Assembly: GCA_017961625.1 (NCBI GenBank)
Contig: JAGCWY010000106.1
Span: 1-64,000 of the forward strand
DNA length: 64,000 bases
Origin: Ruminococcus sp.
GTDB taxonomy: Bacteria; Bacillota; Clostridia; Oscillospirales; Ruminococcaceae
Reading direction: 5' to 3'
Numbering within the stretch: position 1 is the stretch's first letter; each line of letters opens with the position of its first letter. The notes under the pieces were generated by a model that was given only the letters and a program-made list of their open reading frames with translations, was not told the DNA's origin and searched no databases. Both the position numbers and the translations under genes were made by a program. Below are positions 26,704-36,987 of the stretch, piece after piece.

Positions 26704-27128
26704 TGGGCAGGGCGCAGCTAGAACAGCTTGAAAAGCACGGAAGCTATCTGAGCGTTCCCAGCGGTATAAGTATGCGTCCTATGATACGCGGAGGACGCGA
26801 CGCCGTACTTGTAAAAAAGCTGACGAAAAGACCAAAGAGATATGATCTAGTGATGTATGTTCGACCGGATATGCAGGGCGTGATACACCGGGTGGTCCGT
26901 TATGAAAACGGCAGGTATATTATAATCGGAGATAACTGCTGGCAGTTCGAACGGGTGAGCCCGGAGCAGATAAAGGGCATAGTCACCGAGTTCTGCCGTA
27001 AAGGAAAATGGCACAGAATCGACGAGACACTATACAGGCTCTATGTTCATGTATGGGTAGACTTCCTCTTCGTCAAGCGGCCGCTGTTTTATGTCCGCGA
27101 TAAGCTCAGGAGGCTGATAAAGCGATGA
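26703..27128 (+). CDS. S24/S26 signal-peptidase-like protein
   Basis: The 141-residue protein has SGISMRPMI with the likely catalytic Ser23, then RYDLVMYVR and VIHRVVRY with His62 in the place of the usual Lys, and GDNCW. A Ser/His dyad is as in archaeal and ER-type signal peptidases. There is no obvious membrane anchor at the N-terminus, unlike typical signal peptidase I. It may cleave the leader of the small peptide. It overlaps the PqqD-like stop by one base and the ABC exporter start by four. Confidence 0.82.
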   Translation: MGRAQLEQLEKHGSYLSVPSGISMRPMIRGGRDAVLVKKLTKRPKRYDLVMYVRPDMQGVIHRVVRYENGRYIIIGDNCWQFERVSPEQIKGIVTEFCRKGKWHRIDETLYRLYVHVWVDFLFVKRPLFYVRDKLRRLIKR

Positions 27129-28837
27129 AGAGGAACGCGGTAAAATGGCTCTGTGACGTGACCGGAAGGAAAAAATGGGGCATAGTTGGGCTTATGGCTT
27201 TGAATGCTCTACACGGCGCTAGCGGAGTTCTTTATGCGCTGTTCCTGCGCAATATAGTTGACTGTGCAGCCGGAAGAGACCGGAGCGGATTCCTGTCGAA
27301 TGTGTTGTTTATACTTCTTCTCGTAGCCGCACAGGTGACGATAAGGGCTGTGATACGCTGGCTGGAGGAGTATATTCGCTCATCTCTTGAAAACCTCTTC
27401 AAGAAGCGGCTGCTGGACAATATCCTGAAAAAGGATTTCGGAACCGTCAGCGCGGTACACTCAGGAGAGTGGCTTAACCGCTTCACCAATGACGCGGTGG
27501 TCGTGGCACAGAGCGGCGTTGAGATACTTCCCGGACTTGCCGGCATGACAGTAAAGCTTATAAGCGCCATTGCCATGATGGTATTCCTCGATTACCGTGT
27601 AACTCTCGTGCTGTTGCCTGTCGGTGCAGTGCTCATAATTGCCACCTATGGGTTCCGCAGTGTGCTGAAAAGGCTTCACAAGAACATACAGGAGAAGGAC
27701 GGAAAACTCCGAGTATTCCTTCAGGAGCGCCTCGGCAGCATGCTGATGATACGCTCTTTTGCGGCTGAAGAACAGACCAAAAGTGAAGCTGACGAGAAAA
27801 TGGCAGATCACCAAAAGGCTAGAATGAAGAGGATACGATTCTCGAATATCTGCAATATAGGCTTTCAGGCAGGTATGCAGGGAATGTATGCAGGCGGCGT
27901 CATATACTGCGGCTACGGCATACTTACAGGAGCTATAAGCTATGGTACCCTGACTGCAATAACTCAGCTGATAGCTCAGATACAATCTCCCTTTGCTAAT
28001 ATCACAGGTTATCTTCCTCGATTTTACGCTATGACGGCAAGTGCGGAGCGTCTCATGGAGATAGAGGAGTTTGAGAACGATTCCGAGGCTGTTCCGATGA
28101 ATATCGGTGAAATACAGGAATACTACCGCAGCAGTTTCTGTGCCCTGGGGCTTGACAGCGCAGAATTTGCCTATTATCCCTCAGTAGACAGCGCTCGTCG
28201 CATGAGCAAGGACGAAATGCCGGTAGTGCTCAAAAATATCAGTGTTGAGATTAAAAAGGGAAAGTATACAGCCTTCACGGGGTACAGCGGCTGCGGAAAA
28301 TCCACGGTGCTCAAGTTGCTTATGTGTATATACAAGCTGGACGGCGGAAGAAGATATATCACTGATATATCTGGAGATACAGAGGAATTGACCGCAAAAT
28401 TCCACCGTCTCTTCGCTTATGTACCGCAGGGCAATCAGCTTATGAGTGGAACTATCCGTGAGGTGGTGAGCTTTGCCGACCGTTCAGGAATGAACGACGG
28501 AGAGCGGATAAACAAGGCTTTGAAAATAGCCTGCGCTGAGGAATTCATCAGTGAGCTTGAGGAGGGCGTTGATACACTTCTCGGCGAGCGCGGAACAGGT
28601 CTCTCGGAGGGACAGATGCAGCGTTTAGCCATTGCTAGGGCTGTATATTCTGAGTGTCCGGTTCTGCTTCTTGACGAAGCTACTAGCGCTCTTGACGAAA
28701 TTACCGAAAGAAAAGTGCTTGAGAATCTTAAAAGTATGACCGACAAGACGGTCGTAATAGTCACTCACCGCCCTGCTGCACTGGAGATATGCGACAGGAT
28801 ACTGCGGTTTACCGAAAACGGAGTGGAGGAGCAGTAA
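27125..28837 (+). CDS. ABC exporter (fused TMD-NBD)
   Basis: The 570-residue half-transporter has six membrane helices (about residues 15-300) and one ATPase domain: Walker A GYSGCGKST, signature LSEGQMQR (variant of LSGGQ), Walker B VLLLDEATSALD and switch His in VTHRP. There is no N-terminal C39 peptidase domain, so leader cleavage must be done by another protein, possibly the adjacent S24/S26-like one. It is the last gene of the peptide cassette. The domain layout fits peptide exporters but also lipid or drug exporters. Confidence 0.88.
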   Translation: MKRNAVKWLCDVTGRKKWGIVGLMALNALHGASGVLYALFLRNIVDCAAGRDRSGFLSNVLFILLLVAAQVTIRAVIRWLEEYIRSSLENLFKKRLLDNILKKDFGTVSAVHSGEWLNRFTNDAVVVAQSGVEILPGLAGMTVKLISAIAMMVFLDYRVTLVLLPVGAVLIIATYGFRSVLKRLHKNIQEKDGKLRVFLQERLGSMLMIRSFAAEEQTKSEADEKMADHQKARMKRIRFSNICNIGFQAGMQGMYAGGVIYCGYGILTGAISYGTLTAITQLIAQIQSPFANITGYLPRFYAMTASAERLMEIEEFENDSEAVPMNIGEIQEYYRSSFCALGLDSAEFAYYPSVDSARRMSKDEMPVVLKNISVEIKKGKYTAFTGYSGCGKSTVLKLLMCIYKLDGGRRYITDISGDTEELTAKFHRLFAYVPQGNQLMSGTIREVVSFADRSGMNDGERINKALKIACAEEFISELEEGVDTLLGERGTGLSEGQMQRLAIARAVYSECPVLLLDEATSALDEITERKVLENLKSMTDKTVVIVTHRPAALEICDRILRFTENGVEEQ

Positions 28838-29187
28838 AAGCCTTTCCGCCAGGCACAAACGGGCAGCTTTCTCTGTTCCTTCACACCGTGAAATGAAATA
28901 TACTACAAAAATGGGCAATCGTGCGCAGAAACCGCAAATTTTACCTTGACATTGTATAGCTCCTAAATGTATAATTAAAAGGTATGGTTACTGAAAGGGA
29001 AATACATCACCGTAATATATTGCACTCAATATCAACAATATCTGACAGAAAAACTTACAAGGATACGGATTTTCAGGATACTGTTTTTTTGCAGGCTGAT
29101 ATGAGCAGCTTTACATAGGATGCTTATATGGGCTTGCTGACCGGGTTTAGGCTTCCCGGTGAATAAGCAAACGAAGAGGAGATAGGT
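28838..29187 (+). promoter_or_regulatory. Promoter and ~205-nt leader of the polysaccharide operon
   Basis: TTGACA (28946-28951), an 18-base spacer and TATAAT (28970-28975) make a strong promoter. The transcript starts about 205 nt before the first gene. The leader contains a hairpin at 29132-29170: ACCGGG (29140-29145) with CCCGGT (29155-29160), extended by GCTTGCT with AGCAAAC. A T-run (29085-29091) lies upstream of it. A 44-codon frame from 28984 lacks a ribosome binding site. No clear terminator follows the ABC exporter gene. Confidence 0.7.
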
Positions 29188-29679
29188 ATGCGTAAGCTAT
29201 TGATCTTGGGCGCAGGGCAGTACGGTATGGTCGCAAAGGAGATCGCCGAGTCAACGGGTAATTACGACGACGTCGCTTTTCTTGACGACAGTAACCCGGC
29301 AGCTATCGGAGCGCTGTTTGAATACGAAAGGTTCAGACAGGAATTCGGTTGTGCTGTAGCAGCTATTGGTAACTCTGAAATGCGTATGCGGCTTATCGGC
29401 AGGCTGACATTCGCAGGATACGAGGTGCCTGCTCTTATACACCCAAGAGCTTATGTATCGCCTTCTGCTGTTATCGGAATGGGCTCGTTCATCGAGCCTA
29501 TGGCAGTAGTACATACGGATTCGTCGGTCGGAAGAGGCTGTATCATATCAGCGGGTACGGTCATAAACCATAATGCGGTCATCGGTGACGGCTGTCATCT
29601 CAACTGCGGCACTGTTGTAAGGTCGGCAGCGTCGGTGGCGGCAGGAACTACTTCCGGCTACGGAGAGATAGTAGGATGA
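29188..29679 (+). CDS. PglD/NeuD-type sugar O- or N-acyltransferase
   Basis: The 163-residue protein has a Rossmann-like start KLLILGAGQYGMVAKEIAE and a left-handed beta-helix of hexapeptide repeats (about residues 88-160: VSPSAVIGMGSFI, SVGRGCIISAG). This is the PglD/NeuD layout; these enzymes acetylate nucleotide sugars or sialic acid. It is shorter than the usual ~200 residues and ends within the hexapeptide repeats, so the C-terminal coils may be reduced. It is the first gene of the operon. Confidence 0.82.
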   Translation: MRKLLILGAGQYGMVAKEIAESTGNYDDVAFLDDSNPAAIGALFEYERFRQEFGCAVAAIGNSEMRMRLIGRLTFAGYEVPALIHPRAYVSPSAVIGMGSFIEPMAVVHTDSSVGRGCIISAGTVINHNAVIGDGCHLNCGTVVRSAASVAAGTTSGYGEIVG

Positions 29680-31511
29680 AAATGATAGTGAAATATCATA
29701 TTGATAATTTGGGGGTCAAAGAGTTGGTTATGGATAGCAAGACAAAATTGAAAATGGCATTGGCTGTTACGGGGGCTGCGGCAGGCACAGCTTTCCTTGT
29801 TATGCGGCATATCGCAAAGAAGCAGTATCCACATTCGGTGTATGACGATCAGCCCGATGAAAAGAACGCTATGGAGGGTAAGAAGGTCATCTTCGTCGAG
29901 GATGTGAACGACCCGGTAAATGCGGACGGTATGCAGGGGCACCTTGAAGCGGTAGGTGTTACAGGTCATACTCCCACTTTCTATGAGAAGTATGTGAAGC
30001 GCGGAATGGATATAGCAATATCCTTTTCCGGTCTTCTCCTGCTGTCTCCGGTATATGCGGCGACAGCGCTGGCGATAAAGTCGGATGATCCTGGTCCTGT
30101 CATATTCAGACAGAAGCGCGTGGCTCAGGACAAAGGATACTTCCAGCTGATGAAGTTCCGCTCAATGTCGGTGAATACTCCTAAGGACGTTCCAACTCAC
30201 ATGCTTAAGAACGGTGGCATAACAAAGGTTGGAGCTTTCATAAGAAAGACCTCTATAGACGAGTTGCCACAGCTTTGGAATATCTTTCTTGGAAATATGA
30301 GCGTCATTGGCCCACGTCCTGCACTGTGGAATCAGGATTACCTTACTGCTGAGCGTGACAAGTACGGTGCAAACGATATAAAACCTGGTCTTACGGGGCT
30401 TGCGCAGATAAACGGCAGAGACGAGTTGGAGATACCAGATAAGGCGAAGCTGGACGGAGTATACGCGGACGAGCTGAGAAAGGGCAACTTCAACGGCTTT
30501 ATCATGGACGCAAAGATGTTCTTTGGTTCCATATCATCTGTACTGAGGAGAAAGGGTATAGTTGAAGGCGGTACAGGAGCTATAGCAAGAGAATTCAGCA
30601 AGGCTGAGGGTCTCGGCGAAGAAGAGAGCGCCGGGGAAGTCCCTGCAGAGGCTGATACTGTTGAGAAAGGTACGGTATCTGTCAACAGGACCCATACCTA
30701 TTCTGTACTCATGTCAGTGTATAAGAACGACGATCCCGGTTTTCTCGATATCGCTCTGAAAAGCATATACGAGCAGCAGACAGTAAAGCCAGACGAGATA
30801 GTCGTAGTATTCGACGGACCTCTTACAGAGGAGCTTTACGGTGTGCTGGACAGGTTCCGGGAAGGTAAGGAGAGCGTAGTTAGGTATTATCCTCAGGAGG
30901 AGAACCACGGCCTTGGAGAAGCGCTGAGGATAGGCTCGGAAAAATGCACCTGCGACTATATTTTCAGAATGGATTCCGACGATATAAGCGATCCGAGGAG
31001 ATTTGAAAAGCAGATAAGCTACGTTGAATCACACCCGGATATAGATGTTCTCGGCACGGATATCGCCGAGTTTAACAACTCTATCGACGAGGATATGAGA
31101 GTACGCTCATGTCCTGAGAAGCACGAGAATATCGTGAAAATGGGAAAGAAGCGTAATCCCATGAACCACGTATCCGTATGCATGAAGCGTTCAGCCCTTG
31201 AAAAATGCGGTGGCTACAGGACGTTGCTCCTCCTTGAGGACTATTACCTCTGGCTCAATATGATAGCAGCAAAGTGCAGACTTGCAAATATTCATGAATC
31301 ACTTGTGTATGTTCGTGTGGGAAATGGCTTTGATTCAAAGCGCGGCTCAAAGGAGAGGATCACTGGTTGGAAGACCCTTCAGGACTTCATGCTTGAGCAC
31401 CAGATGATAACAAAGAAGGAAGCTGTTATGAATATGATATATATTCATGGCTTTGTGCGCACACCCGCCTGGTCGAAAAAATTGCTCTATAAAGCGATTC
31501 TTAGGAAATAG
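29676..31511 (+). CDS. Initiating sugar-phosphate transferase fused to GT2 glycosyltransferase
   Basis: The 611-residue protein joins two enzymes. An N-terminal membrane anchor and an undecaprenyl-phosphate sugar-1-phosphate transferase domain (about residues 105-300) carry KRGMDIAISF, DPGPVIFRQKRV and MKFRSM. After an acidic linker (about 305-340) comes a GT2 domain (about 340-600) with YSVLMSVYKND and the metal-binding MDSDD. The first would start the lipid-linked repeat unit, and the second would add the next sugar. Fusion of these two steps in one chain is unusual. The start overlaps the previous stop by ATGA. Confidence 0.85.
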   Translation: MKMIVKYHIDNLGVKELVMDSKTKLKMALAVTGAAAGTAFLVMRHIAKKQYPHSVYDDQPDEKNAMEGKKVIFVEDVNDPVNADGMQGHLEAVGVTGHTPTFYEKYVKRGMDIAISFSGLLLLSPVYAATALAIKSDDPGPVIFRQKRVAQDKGYFQLMKFRSMSVNTPKDVPTHMLKNGGITKVGAFIRKTSIDELPQLWNIFLGNMSVIGPRPALWNQDYLTAERDKYGANDIKPGLTGLAQINGRDELEIPDKAKLDGVYADELRKGNFNGFIMDAKMFFGSISSVLRRKGIVEGGTGAIAREFSKAEGLGEEESAGEVPAEADTVEKGTVSVNRTHTYSVLMSVYKNDDPGFLDIALKSIYEQQTVKPDEIVVVFDGPLTEELYGVLDRFREGKESVVRYYPQEENHGLGEALRIGSEKCTCDYIFRMDSDDISDPRRFEKQISYVESHPDIDVLGTDIAEFNNSIDEDMRVRSCPEKHENIVKMGKKRNPMNHVSVCMKRSALEKCGGYRTLLLLEDYYLWLNMIAAKCRLANIHESLVYVRVGNGFDSKRGSKERITGWKTLQDFMLEHQMITKKEAVMNMIYIHGFVRTPAWSKKLLYKAILRK

Positions 31512-31521
31512 GAGACGTAAG

Positions 31522-32598
31522 GTGATAATTCTACATATAGCATCTGTCAGGGACAACCCGTTCAGCGGTGTATGCACTGCTGTTCCAAAGCACGTATACT
31601 ATCAGTCTAAATATGCAGAGTGCGCTCTTCTTAATGTAAGAGGAATTGATATGAAGGCTGATATCAGGCAGCTAGAATACAGAAAGGGTATCACGCTTAA
31701 GGAACTCCCTGAGCCTTTCTGCTCGCCTGATTTGATAGTATTTCATGAGGTGTATTATCCCGCCTTCCTGCCCATTGCAAAGCAGGCGAGAAGTGCAGGC
31801 ATACCCTATATCATAATCCCCCATGGCTGTCTGACGTCAAACGCACAAAGACAGAGAAAGCTGAAAAAGATTGCAGGAAATTTCCTTTTGTTCAATCGAT
31901 TCATAAAGGGTGCAGCTGCTTTGCAGTTCCTGTCAAGACCTGAAATGATGAGGACAAGATTCGGAGACCGTTCCTTTATAGGAACAAACGGTATTGAACG
32001 GCTTGATTACGAGAAGGCATGGACGAAAAAAAACGAGTCACAGATAGTTTATATTGGCAGGCTCGATATCATAAGCAAAGGCGTGGATATACTTCTAGAG
32101 GCTGTGGCAAAGGCAAAGGACGTCATGATAGGGAATAACTGCCACCTTGACATCTACGGACCGGATTCGTCGGGGATGCACGATTATATCAGAAATACGG
32201 TGAGGGAGCGCTCTCTTGAGGAGGTCGTGTCCCTGCACAGGGAAACTATGGGAGCGGATAAGGAGAAGGTGCTTAAGGAGTGCGATCTGTTCATACAGAC
32301 CTCACGTTCCGAAGGGATGCCTATGGGTATACTCGAAGCCCTAAATTACGGACTTCCGTGTATAGTTACAAAAGGTACTACATTGGGAGAGGTGATTCGA
32401 TCAAGTTGTGCCGGCTGGCAAGCTGAAACGGATCCAGATTCTGTTGCAGAAGCGATAATGAAGGCATTGAGTGAAAAGGACAAATGGAGCGCAATGTCAA
32501 AGAATGCACGCAGACTGACAGAGGAAAACTATTTATGGGATAAGGTTGTTGAGAAGACTGTCCTTGAATATAAAAAATATATCGGCAGCTCTCAGTAA
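31522..32598 (+). CDS. GT4-family glycosyltransferase
   Basis: The 358-residue enzyme has a GT-B layout. The C-terminal half has VYIGRLDIISKGVDILLEA and the EX7E-like SRSEGMPMGILEALNYGLP of family GT4. I place the start at the GTG of 31522 because AGGAG lies 7 bases upstream and the next residues (IILHIASV) begin the GT-B fold. The frame stays open upstream but overlaps the previous gene. Confidence 0.85.
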   Translation: MIILHIASVRDNPFSGVCTAVPKHVYYQSKYAECALLNVRGIDMKADIRQLEYRKGITLKELPEPFCSPDLIVFHEVYYPAFLPIAKQARSAGIPYIIIPHGCLTSNAQRQRKLKKIAGNFLLFNRFIKGAAALQFLSRPEMMRTRFGDRSFIGTNGIERLDYEKAWTKKNESQIVYIGRLDIISKGVDILLEAVAKAKDVMIGNNCHLDIYGPDSSGMHDYIRNTVRERSLEEVVSLHRETMGADKEKVLKECDLFIQTSRSEGMPMGILEALNYGLPCIVTKGTTLGEVIRSSCAGWQAETDPDSVAEAIMKALSEKDKWSAMSKNARRLTEENYLWDKVVEKTVLEYKKYIGSSQ

Positions 32599-32636
32599 AA
32601 TGTATTCCTAAGGTTTTAAAGCGAGGAGAATTTGTA

Positions 32637-33803
32637 ATGTCTGATGCTCTGTTATGGATGGAGAATACATTTTTCGTAGAGCGGCTATGCGGTGTTATCA
32701 TCTATTCCATTCTGACTCTTTATTATTATAACCGGCTTAAAAACCCGCTGCCGGGAGAAACACCGGAAAAGACCCTTAACAAGGTGATGGTATTTCTGTG
32801 TGTGCTGGCGTTTTTTTATGTGCCTGCCCCGTCGGCAGACCTTTCGAGATGGAGGACGATATCGTCTGGCTGGATAGGCGTTCCGTTCAAAAACTGGGCT
32901 GCCTCCTACCTGAAAAACGTTAATTCTCCGCTGGCATACCTCCTTTTCTATATCACGGCAAACCTTAAGATAAAGGGAATGTTGCCGATGACTGCCTGTT
33001 TTGTTTTCTATATGAACATATTCCATATACTTAAATCCGAGGCTGCGAAAAAGCATATCACCTCGCAGAGTATAGCGGTATGCTTTTTCTTTTTCATGTC
33101 TCAGGGACTTTTCCTCGGAGTTATAAGTGGTCTGAGGAACGCTATGGCTTTTTCTATCGTGGCTAGGTGTATGTACGACGAGCTAGTGCAAAAGAAAAGC
33201 AGTTTCATGAACGTTGTATGGTGTCTTGTGGCTGCGCTTATTCATGTTGCAGTAATACCTATTATAGCTATGTACTTCGTCCTGACCATATATGATAACT
33301 GGTCGGACAGAAAGACTTGGAAAACAGTACTTAAAATAGCCGAGTTGCTGGTGCTCTGCGTCGTAGCCTTCAAGCTCGGAAGGCGGCTGATTGACTCTAT
33401 AACCACCAAGGCTGAGTACTATACTTCGGGAACCTCTTACAGCTATATGTGGGAATACCTTATCGGCATCGCAAGCTGCGCAGTGCTGGTATACACACTC
33501 ATGCGCTACAGAAAGCTGCCGGATAAGGCTGATATCAAGGGAATGTATATATGCTCTGTGATACTTCTTGCAATGGAGATAGTGCTGATACGATCATATT
33601 CAATCTTCCATCGTTTCGGAAATTTCAGTATGTACATAATGTTCCCAATGATGGCTTCCGTGCTTGAAAATGAAAAAAGGAACGATCCGCTCGGAGAAAA
33701 CAGACATTACGAATCAGTGGTGATGCTCGCTTCGTGCTGTATGCTGATACTTGCCTGTATGAGAGGAGACCTCTGCGGTTTCAAGTTCTTTGTTCTGCCA
33801 TAA
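32637..33803 (+). CDS. EpsG-like polysaccharide polymerase
   Basis: The 388-residue membrane protein has about ten hydrophobic segments, and the loop SADLSRWR near residue 65 and SGLRNAMAF near 180 are typical of the EpsG family. EpsG-type proteins are taken as exopolysaccharide polymerases. The gene lies between a GT4 and a LicD gene, where a Wzy-type polymerase is expected and no other candidate exists. Confidence 0.8.
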   Translation: MSDALLWMENTFFVERLCGVIIYSILTLYYYNRLKNPLPGETPEKTLNKVMVFLCVLAFFYVPAPSADLSRWRTISSGWIGVPFKNWAASYLKNVNSPLAYLLFYITANLKIKGMLPMTACFVFYMNIFHILKSEAAKKHITSQSIAVCFFFFMSQGLFLGVISGLRNAMAFSIVARCMYDELVQKKSSFMNVVWCLVAALIHVAVIPIIAMYFVLTIYDNWSDRKTWKTVLKIAELLVLCVVAFKLGRRLIDSITTKAEYYTSGTSYSYMWEYLIGIASCAVLVYTLMRYRKLPDKADIKGMYICSVILLAMEIVLIRSYSIFHRFGNFSMYIMFPMMASVLENEKRNDPLGENRHYESVVMLASCCMLILACMRGDLCGFKFFVLP

Positions 33804-33816
33804 GGAGATAGATAGA

Positions 33817-34635
33817 ATGAATAAGACTGAATTGCAAACTATGCATAGTATCCTGCTGGAGGACCTGAAATGGTTCGACGAAAAGTGCAGGAAGCTGGGA
33901 ATAGAATATTTCCTGTCGTCAGGTTCCCTGCTCGGAGCCGTAAGACACAATGGCTTTATCCCGTGGGACGACGACCTCGATATCATGCTCACGAGAGAGA
34001 ATTACGAAAAGCTTCTTTCCCACAGGAAGGAATTCACAGAGGGCGAATACGAGATAGTTAATTATAAGACTCACAGCTCAATGCCCATAATCTATGCCTA
34101 CCTCATGGACAAGAGAGCCGAGCTCTATCCTGTGGATGCTCCGGAAAATAAAAAGTTCCTGCATCTTGATATATATGCCTGCGATTACATAAAGCCGGGC
34201 TCCATTGTAAGGAGCAGGCTCGCTGACAGGTACATACTTCTCCTTTCTCGTATATACTCCTACCGCAAGGGCTTCACAGCCACTGGCGGAGCCTCCTCAC
34301 GTATGAAGAAGGCTTTGCTTGGGATAGGTGTCTTCCTCACAAGAAGATACAGCGACGAAAGATTTGTGCAGAAGATACTGAAAACTGTGGCGACGAAGAA
34401 GAAAACAGATATGATGGCTCCAGTAGCATCGCCATACGGTTTCCTGAAGGAAGCCTTTCCTGCGGAGTACTACACAGAGCTCGTGCGCCACGAATTTGAA
34501 GATACCGACGCTCCAATAACTGCTCACAGTGATGCCATACTCTCACATCTCTACGGCAATTATATGGAGCTTCCTCCCGAGGGCAGCAGGTACTCCTCCA
34601 TTGAAAAAACAGGTATAAGGATACTGAAAAAATGA
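33817..34635 (+). CDS. LicD-family phosphotransferase
   Basis: The 272-residue protein has the LicD/nucleotidyltransferase-like motif [20 protein letters not shown] (near residues 38-57) and the conserved LDIYACDYI. LicD proteins add phosphocholine, phosphoribitol or similar groups from CDP-linked donors to surface glycans. I chose the ATG at 33817 (AGGAG 9 bases upstream); the frame extends back into the polymerase gene. Its stop overlaps the flippase start. Confidence 0.88.
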   Translation: MNKTELQTMHSILLEDLKWFDEKCRKLGIEYFLSSGSLLGAVRHNGFIPWDDDLDIMLTRENYEKLLSHRKEFTEGEYEIVNYKTHSSMPIIYAYLMDKRAELYPVDAPENKKFLHLDIYACDYIKPGSIVRSRLADRYILLLSRIYSYRKGFTATGGASSRMKKALLGIGVFLTRRYSDERFVQKILKTVATKKKTDMMAPVASPYGFLKEAFPAEYYTELVRHEFEDTDAPITAHSDAILSHLYGNYMELPPEGSRYSSIEKTGIRILKK

Positions 34636-36059
34636 GCAGTTCAAAAGGGAAATATCAGAGCCTTGCACTTAATACCATTATATTTGCAATAGGTAATATA
34701 GGTTCGAAAATAATACTGTTCCTTCTAGTGCCGCTGTATACCAAATGTATGTCTCCGGATGAATACGGTACTGCTGATCTGGTCTTCACCATAGGTCAGA
34801 TACTGGTGCCATTCCTTTCGGCAGGCATATTTTCTGCTGTCATACGCTTCGGCATATCAAAGGAAACACGTCATCAGGACGTGCTCAGGAATGCACTGCT
34901 GATAATATCTGCCGGCTCGCTGATAATGCTGCTGATAACGCCCCTTGCAGGGCTGTACGGCGCTATAGCGAACTGGAAATGGTACCTTTGCGCCTTCGTT
35001 ATCACGGATCTGTTTTCGGCAGTGGAGATGAACTACCTCAAGGCAAAGGAACAGAACAAGCTTTATACCGCTATCAGTCTGATAAGGACTCTTGCACTGG
35101 CGCTCTGCAATGTACTTTTCCTTGCGGTACTTAAAGCAGGTATACCCGGATATCTACTGTCCACCATACTTTCAGCCCTGCTCACTATGGTGCTTGTGGC
35201 GGTGCGTGGAGATATATTCAGGGATATAAAGGATTCAAAGAGAAACGACGCGCTGATGAAGGAGATGCTCGTATATGCCGCTCCGCTGATACTCAATGGT
35301 ATCTCGTGGTGGGTAATACACTCCTCCGACAAGACCATGATAGAGTATATGGTAAGCGCTGCCGCTCTGGGAATATACTCCGTAGCAGGAAGGATACCCT
35401 CGCTTATCAACGTTATAGTATCCATATTCTCGCAGGCGTGGGACATCTCCTCCATAAAGGAGGTCGAGGACGGCAAAGATACAAAATTCTTCGATAATAT
35501 CTACAGCGTATACAGCTTTATGGTTTTTCTCATAACAATAGCCGCAATTGCGGTCATAAAGCCGTTTATGCATATATACGTAGCCGAGGAATTCAGGACC
35601 GCATGGATGTATGTTCCGTTGTTGCTGGTAAGTGCAGCATATGGCGCGGTAGGCTCCTATTTTGGTTCGTTTTACGGCGCGCTTAAAAAAAGCCGCTTGT
35701 CGATGTGGTCAACTCTTCTCGGAGCTGTGATAAATATCGGACTTAATCTCGTGCTTATACCTGTTATGGGTATATGGGGAGCTGTCATCGGAACCGTAGT
35801 CGCTTATGCTGCAATCGCCGTATTCCGCACCTTCTCGGTGCTCCGCTACGTCAGGATCAATATCAATATCCCACGTTACTTTATTAATCTGGTTATTGTA
35901 GCTGTACAGGCTGTATTTGTGTCAGTTGACTTCTGTGGTATTTTCGCGTCAGCTGTGGCTGCAGTATTGTTTATAGCTCTTAACTACAGGAGCGCAAAGG
36001 AATTCAGTGCTAAGGGAATGAGCATATTAAAGAGCCGTCTCAGGAAAAAAGGCAAATAA
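34632..36059 (+). CDS. Wzx-type polysaccharide flippase
   Basis: The 475-residue MOP-superfamily protein has about 12-14 membrane helices and starts [19 protein letters not shown], as in oligosaccharide flippases. It should turn the lipid-linked repeat unit across the membrane. With the EpsG-like polymerase and the initiating transferase it makes a Wzx/Wzy-type pathway. Confidence 0.9.
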   Translation: MSSSKGKYQSLALNTIIFAIGNIGSKIILFLLVPLYTKCMSPDEYGTADLVFTIGQILVPFLSAGIFSAVIRFGISKETRHQDVLRNALLIISAGSLIMLLITPLAGLYGAIANWKWYLCAFVITDLFSAVEMNYLKAKEQNKLYTAISLIRTLALALCNVLFLAVLKAGIPGYLLSTILSALLTMVLVAVRGDIFRDIKDSKRNDALMKEMLVYAAPLILNGISWWVIHSSDKTMIEYMVSAAALGIYSVAGRIPSLINVIVSIFSQAWDISSIKEVEDGKDTKFFDNIYSVYSFMVFLITIAAIAVIKPFMHIYVAEEFRTAWMYVPLLLVSAAYGAVGSYFGSFYGALKKSRLSMWSTLLGAVINIGLNLVLIPVMGIWGAVIGTVVAYAAIAVFRTFSVLRYVRININIPRYFINLVIVAVQAVFVSVDFCGIFASAVAAVLFIALNYRSAKEFSAKGMSILKSRLRKKGK

Positions 36060-36166
36060 ATTTTTGTGTGATTCAGGGCGATAATGCAAACTTCAGCCTG
36101 CTTTCAATCGCCGGAAAAGTTATATTCCGAAAAAACAGTGACCGATGGATTGGAGAGAGATTTGAA

Positions 36167-36973
36167 ATGAGAAATTTAGAGCTTGAGGACGTCAAGCGCA
36201 TTGCAGCCGGTATCCTGAAAAGGATAGACAAGGCTTGCAGGGAGAATGGGCTTACGTATTTCGTAATGTATGGTACTCTTCTCGGAGTTGTAAGACATAA
36301 GGGATTTATCCCCTGGGACGACGATATAGATATCGTTATGCCGAGGAAGGATTTCAATAAGCTGTCAGAGCTTTTCAGGAACGATGAGTACCTGAGATTC
36401 ATAACCATTGAAAATACCAAAGATACCATATATCCTCACGGAAAAATGGTAGACACAAGAACGGAGCTTTATCTGGATACATACCGTCATGTTGAGGGCT
36501 ACGGTATAGGCGTCGATGTGTTCCCTATGGACTATATGCCGGATGACCCGAAGAAGAGAAAGCTCGGTATAAAGTACGCCCTGTTCCTTAGAAGACTTAT
36601 CGAGCACAGCGCAGCAACATCGGTAACCAAAAGCGGTTCCTTCGGAAGGAACGCTGCAAGACAGCTAGCTTTCTGGGCTACAAGATGCCTGAATACTCAG
36701 AAGCTGATAAAAAAGCTCGACAGGCTCAATTTAAAAAACAAGAAGTCGGGATATATGGGCAGCGCTTGGGACGTGCCGTTCCCAGTGAATGAGCTCTTCG
36801 ACCCAGTAGACCTTCCATTCGAGGATTTTCAGGTAATGGCTCCGAAGGATTACGATCATCTCCTTCGTCTGAAATTCGGTAACTATATGAAGTTGCCGCC
36901 GAAATCAGAGCAAGTTCCCAAGCACCATTACAAGTGCTGGCTGAAGGATGGCTACGAAAATATTATACCATAA
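36167..36973 (+). CDS. LicD-family phosphotransferase (second in operon)
   Basis: The 268-residue protein has [20 protein letters not shown] near residue 40 and GIGVDVFPMDYMP. It is diverged from the LicD at 33817 but keeps the acidic triad WDDDID. I chose the ATG at 36167, with a GGAGAG site; the longer frame starts right after the flippase stop without one. The TarI-like gene follows at once, which may make its CDP-linked donor. Confidence 0.88.
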   Translation: MRNLELEDVKRIAAGILKRIDKACRENGLTYFVMYGTLLGVVRHKGFIPWDDDIDIVMPRKDFNKLSELFRNDEYLRFITIENTKDTIYPHGKMVDTRTELYLDTYRHVEGYGIGVDVFPMDYMPDDPKKRKLGIKYALFLRRLIEHSAATSVTKSGSFGRNAARQLAFWATRCLNTQKLIKKLDRLNLKNKKSGYMGSAWDVPFPVNELFDPVDLPFEDFQVMAPKDYDHLLRLKFGNYMKLPPKSEQVPKHHYKCWLKDGYENIIP

Positions 36974-36987
36974 ACAGGGGGATAAAA

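Noticed and set aside
28984..29118. 44-codon frame in the polysaccharide operon leader
   Set aside because: No Shine-Dalgarno site and no protein-like features beyond chance.
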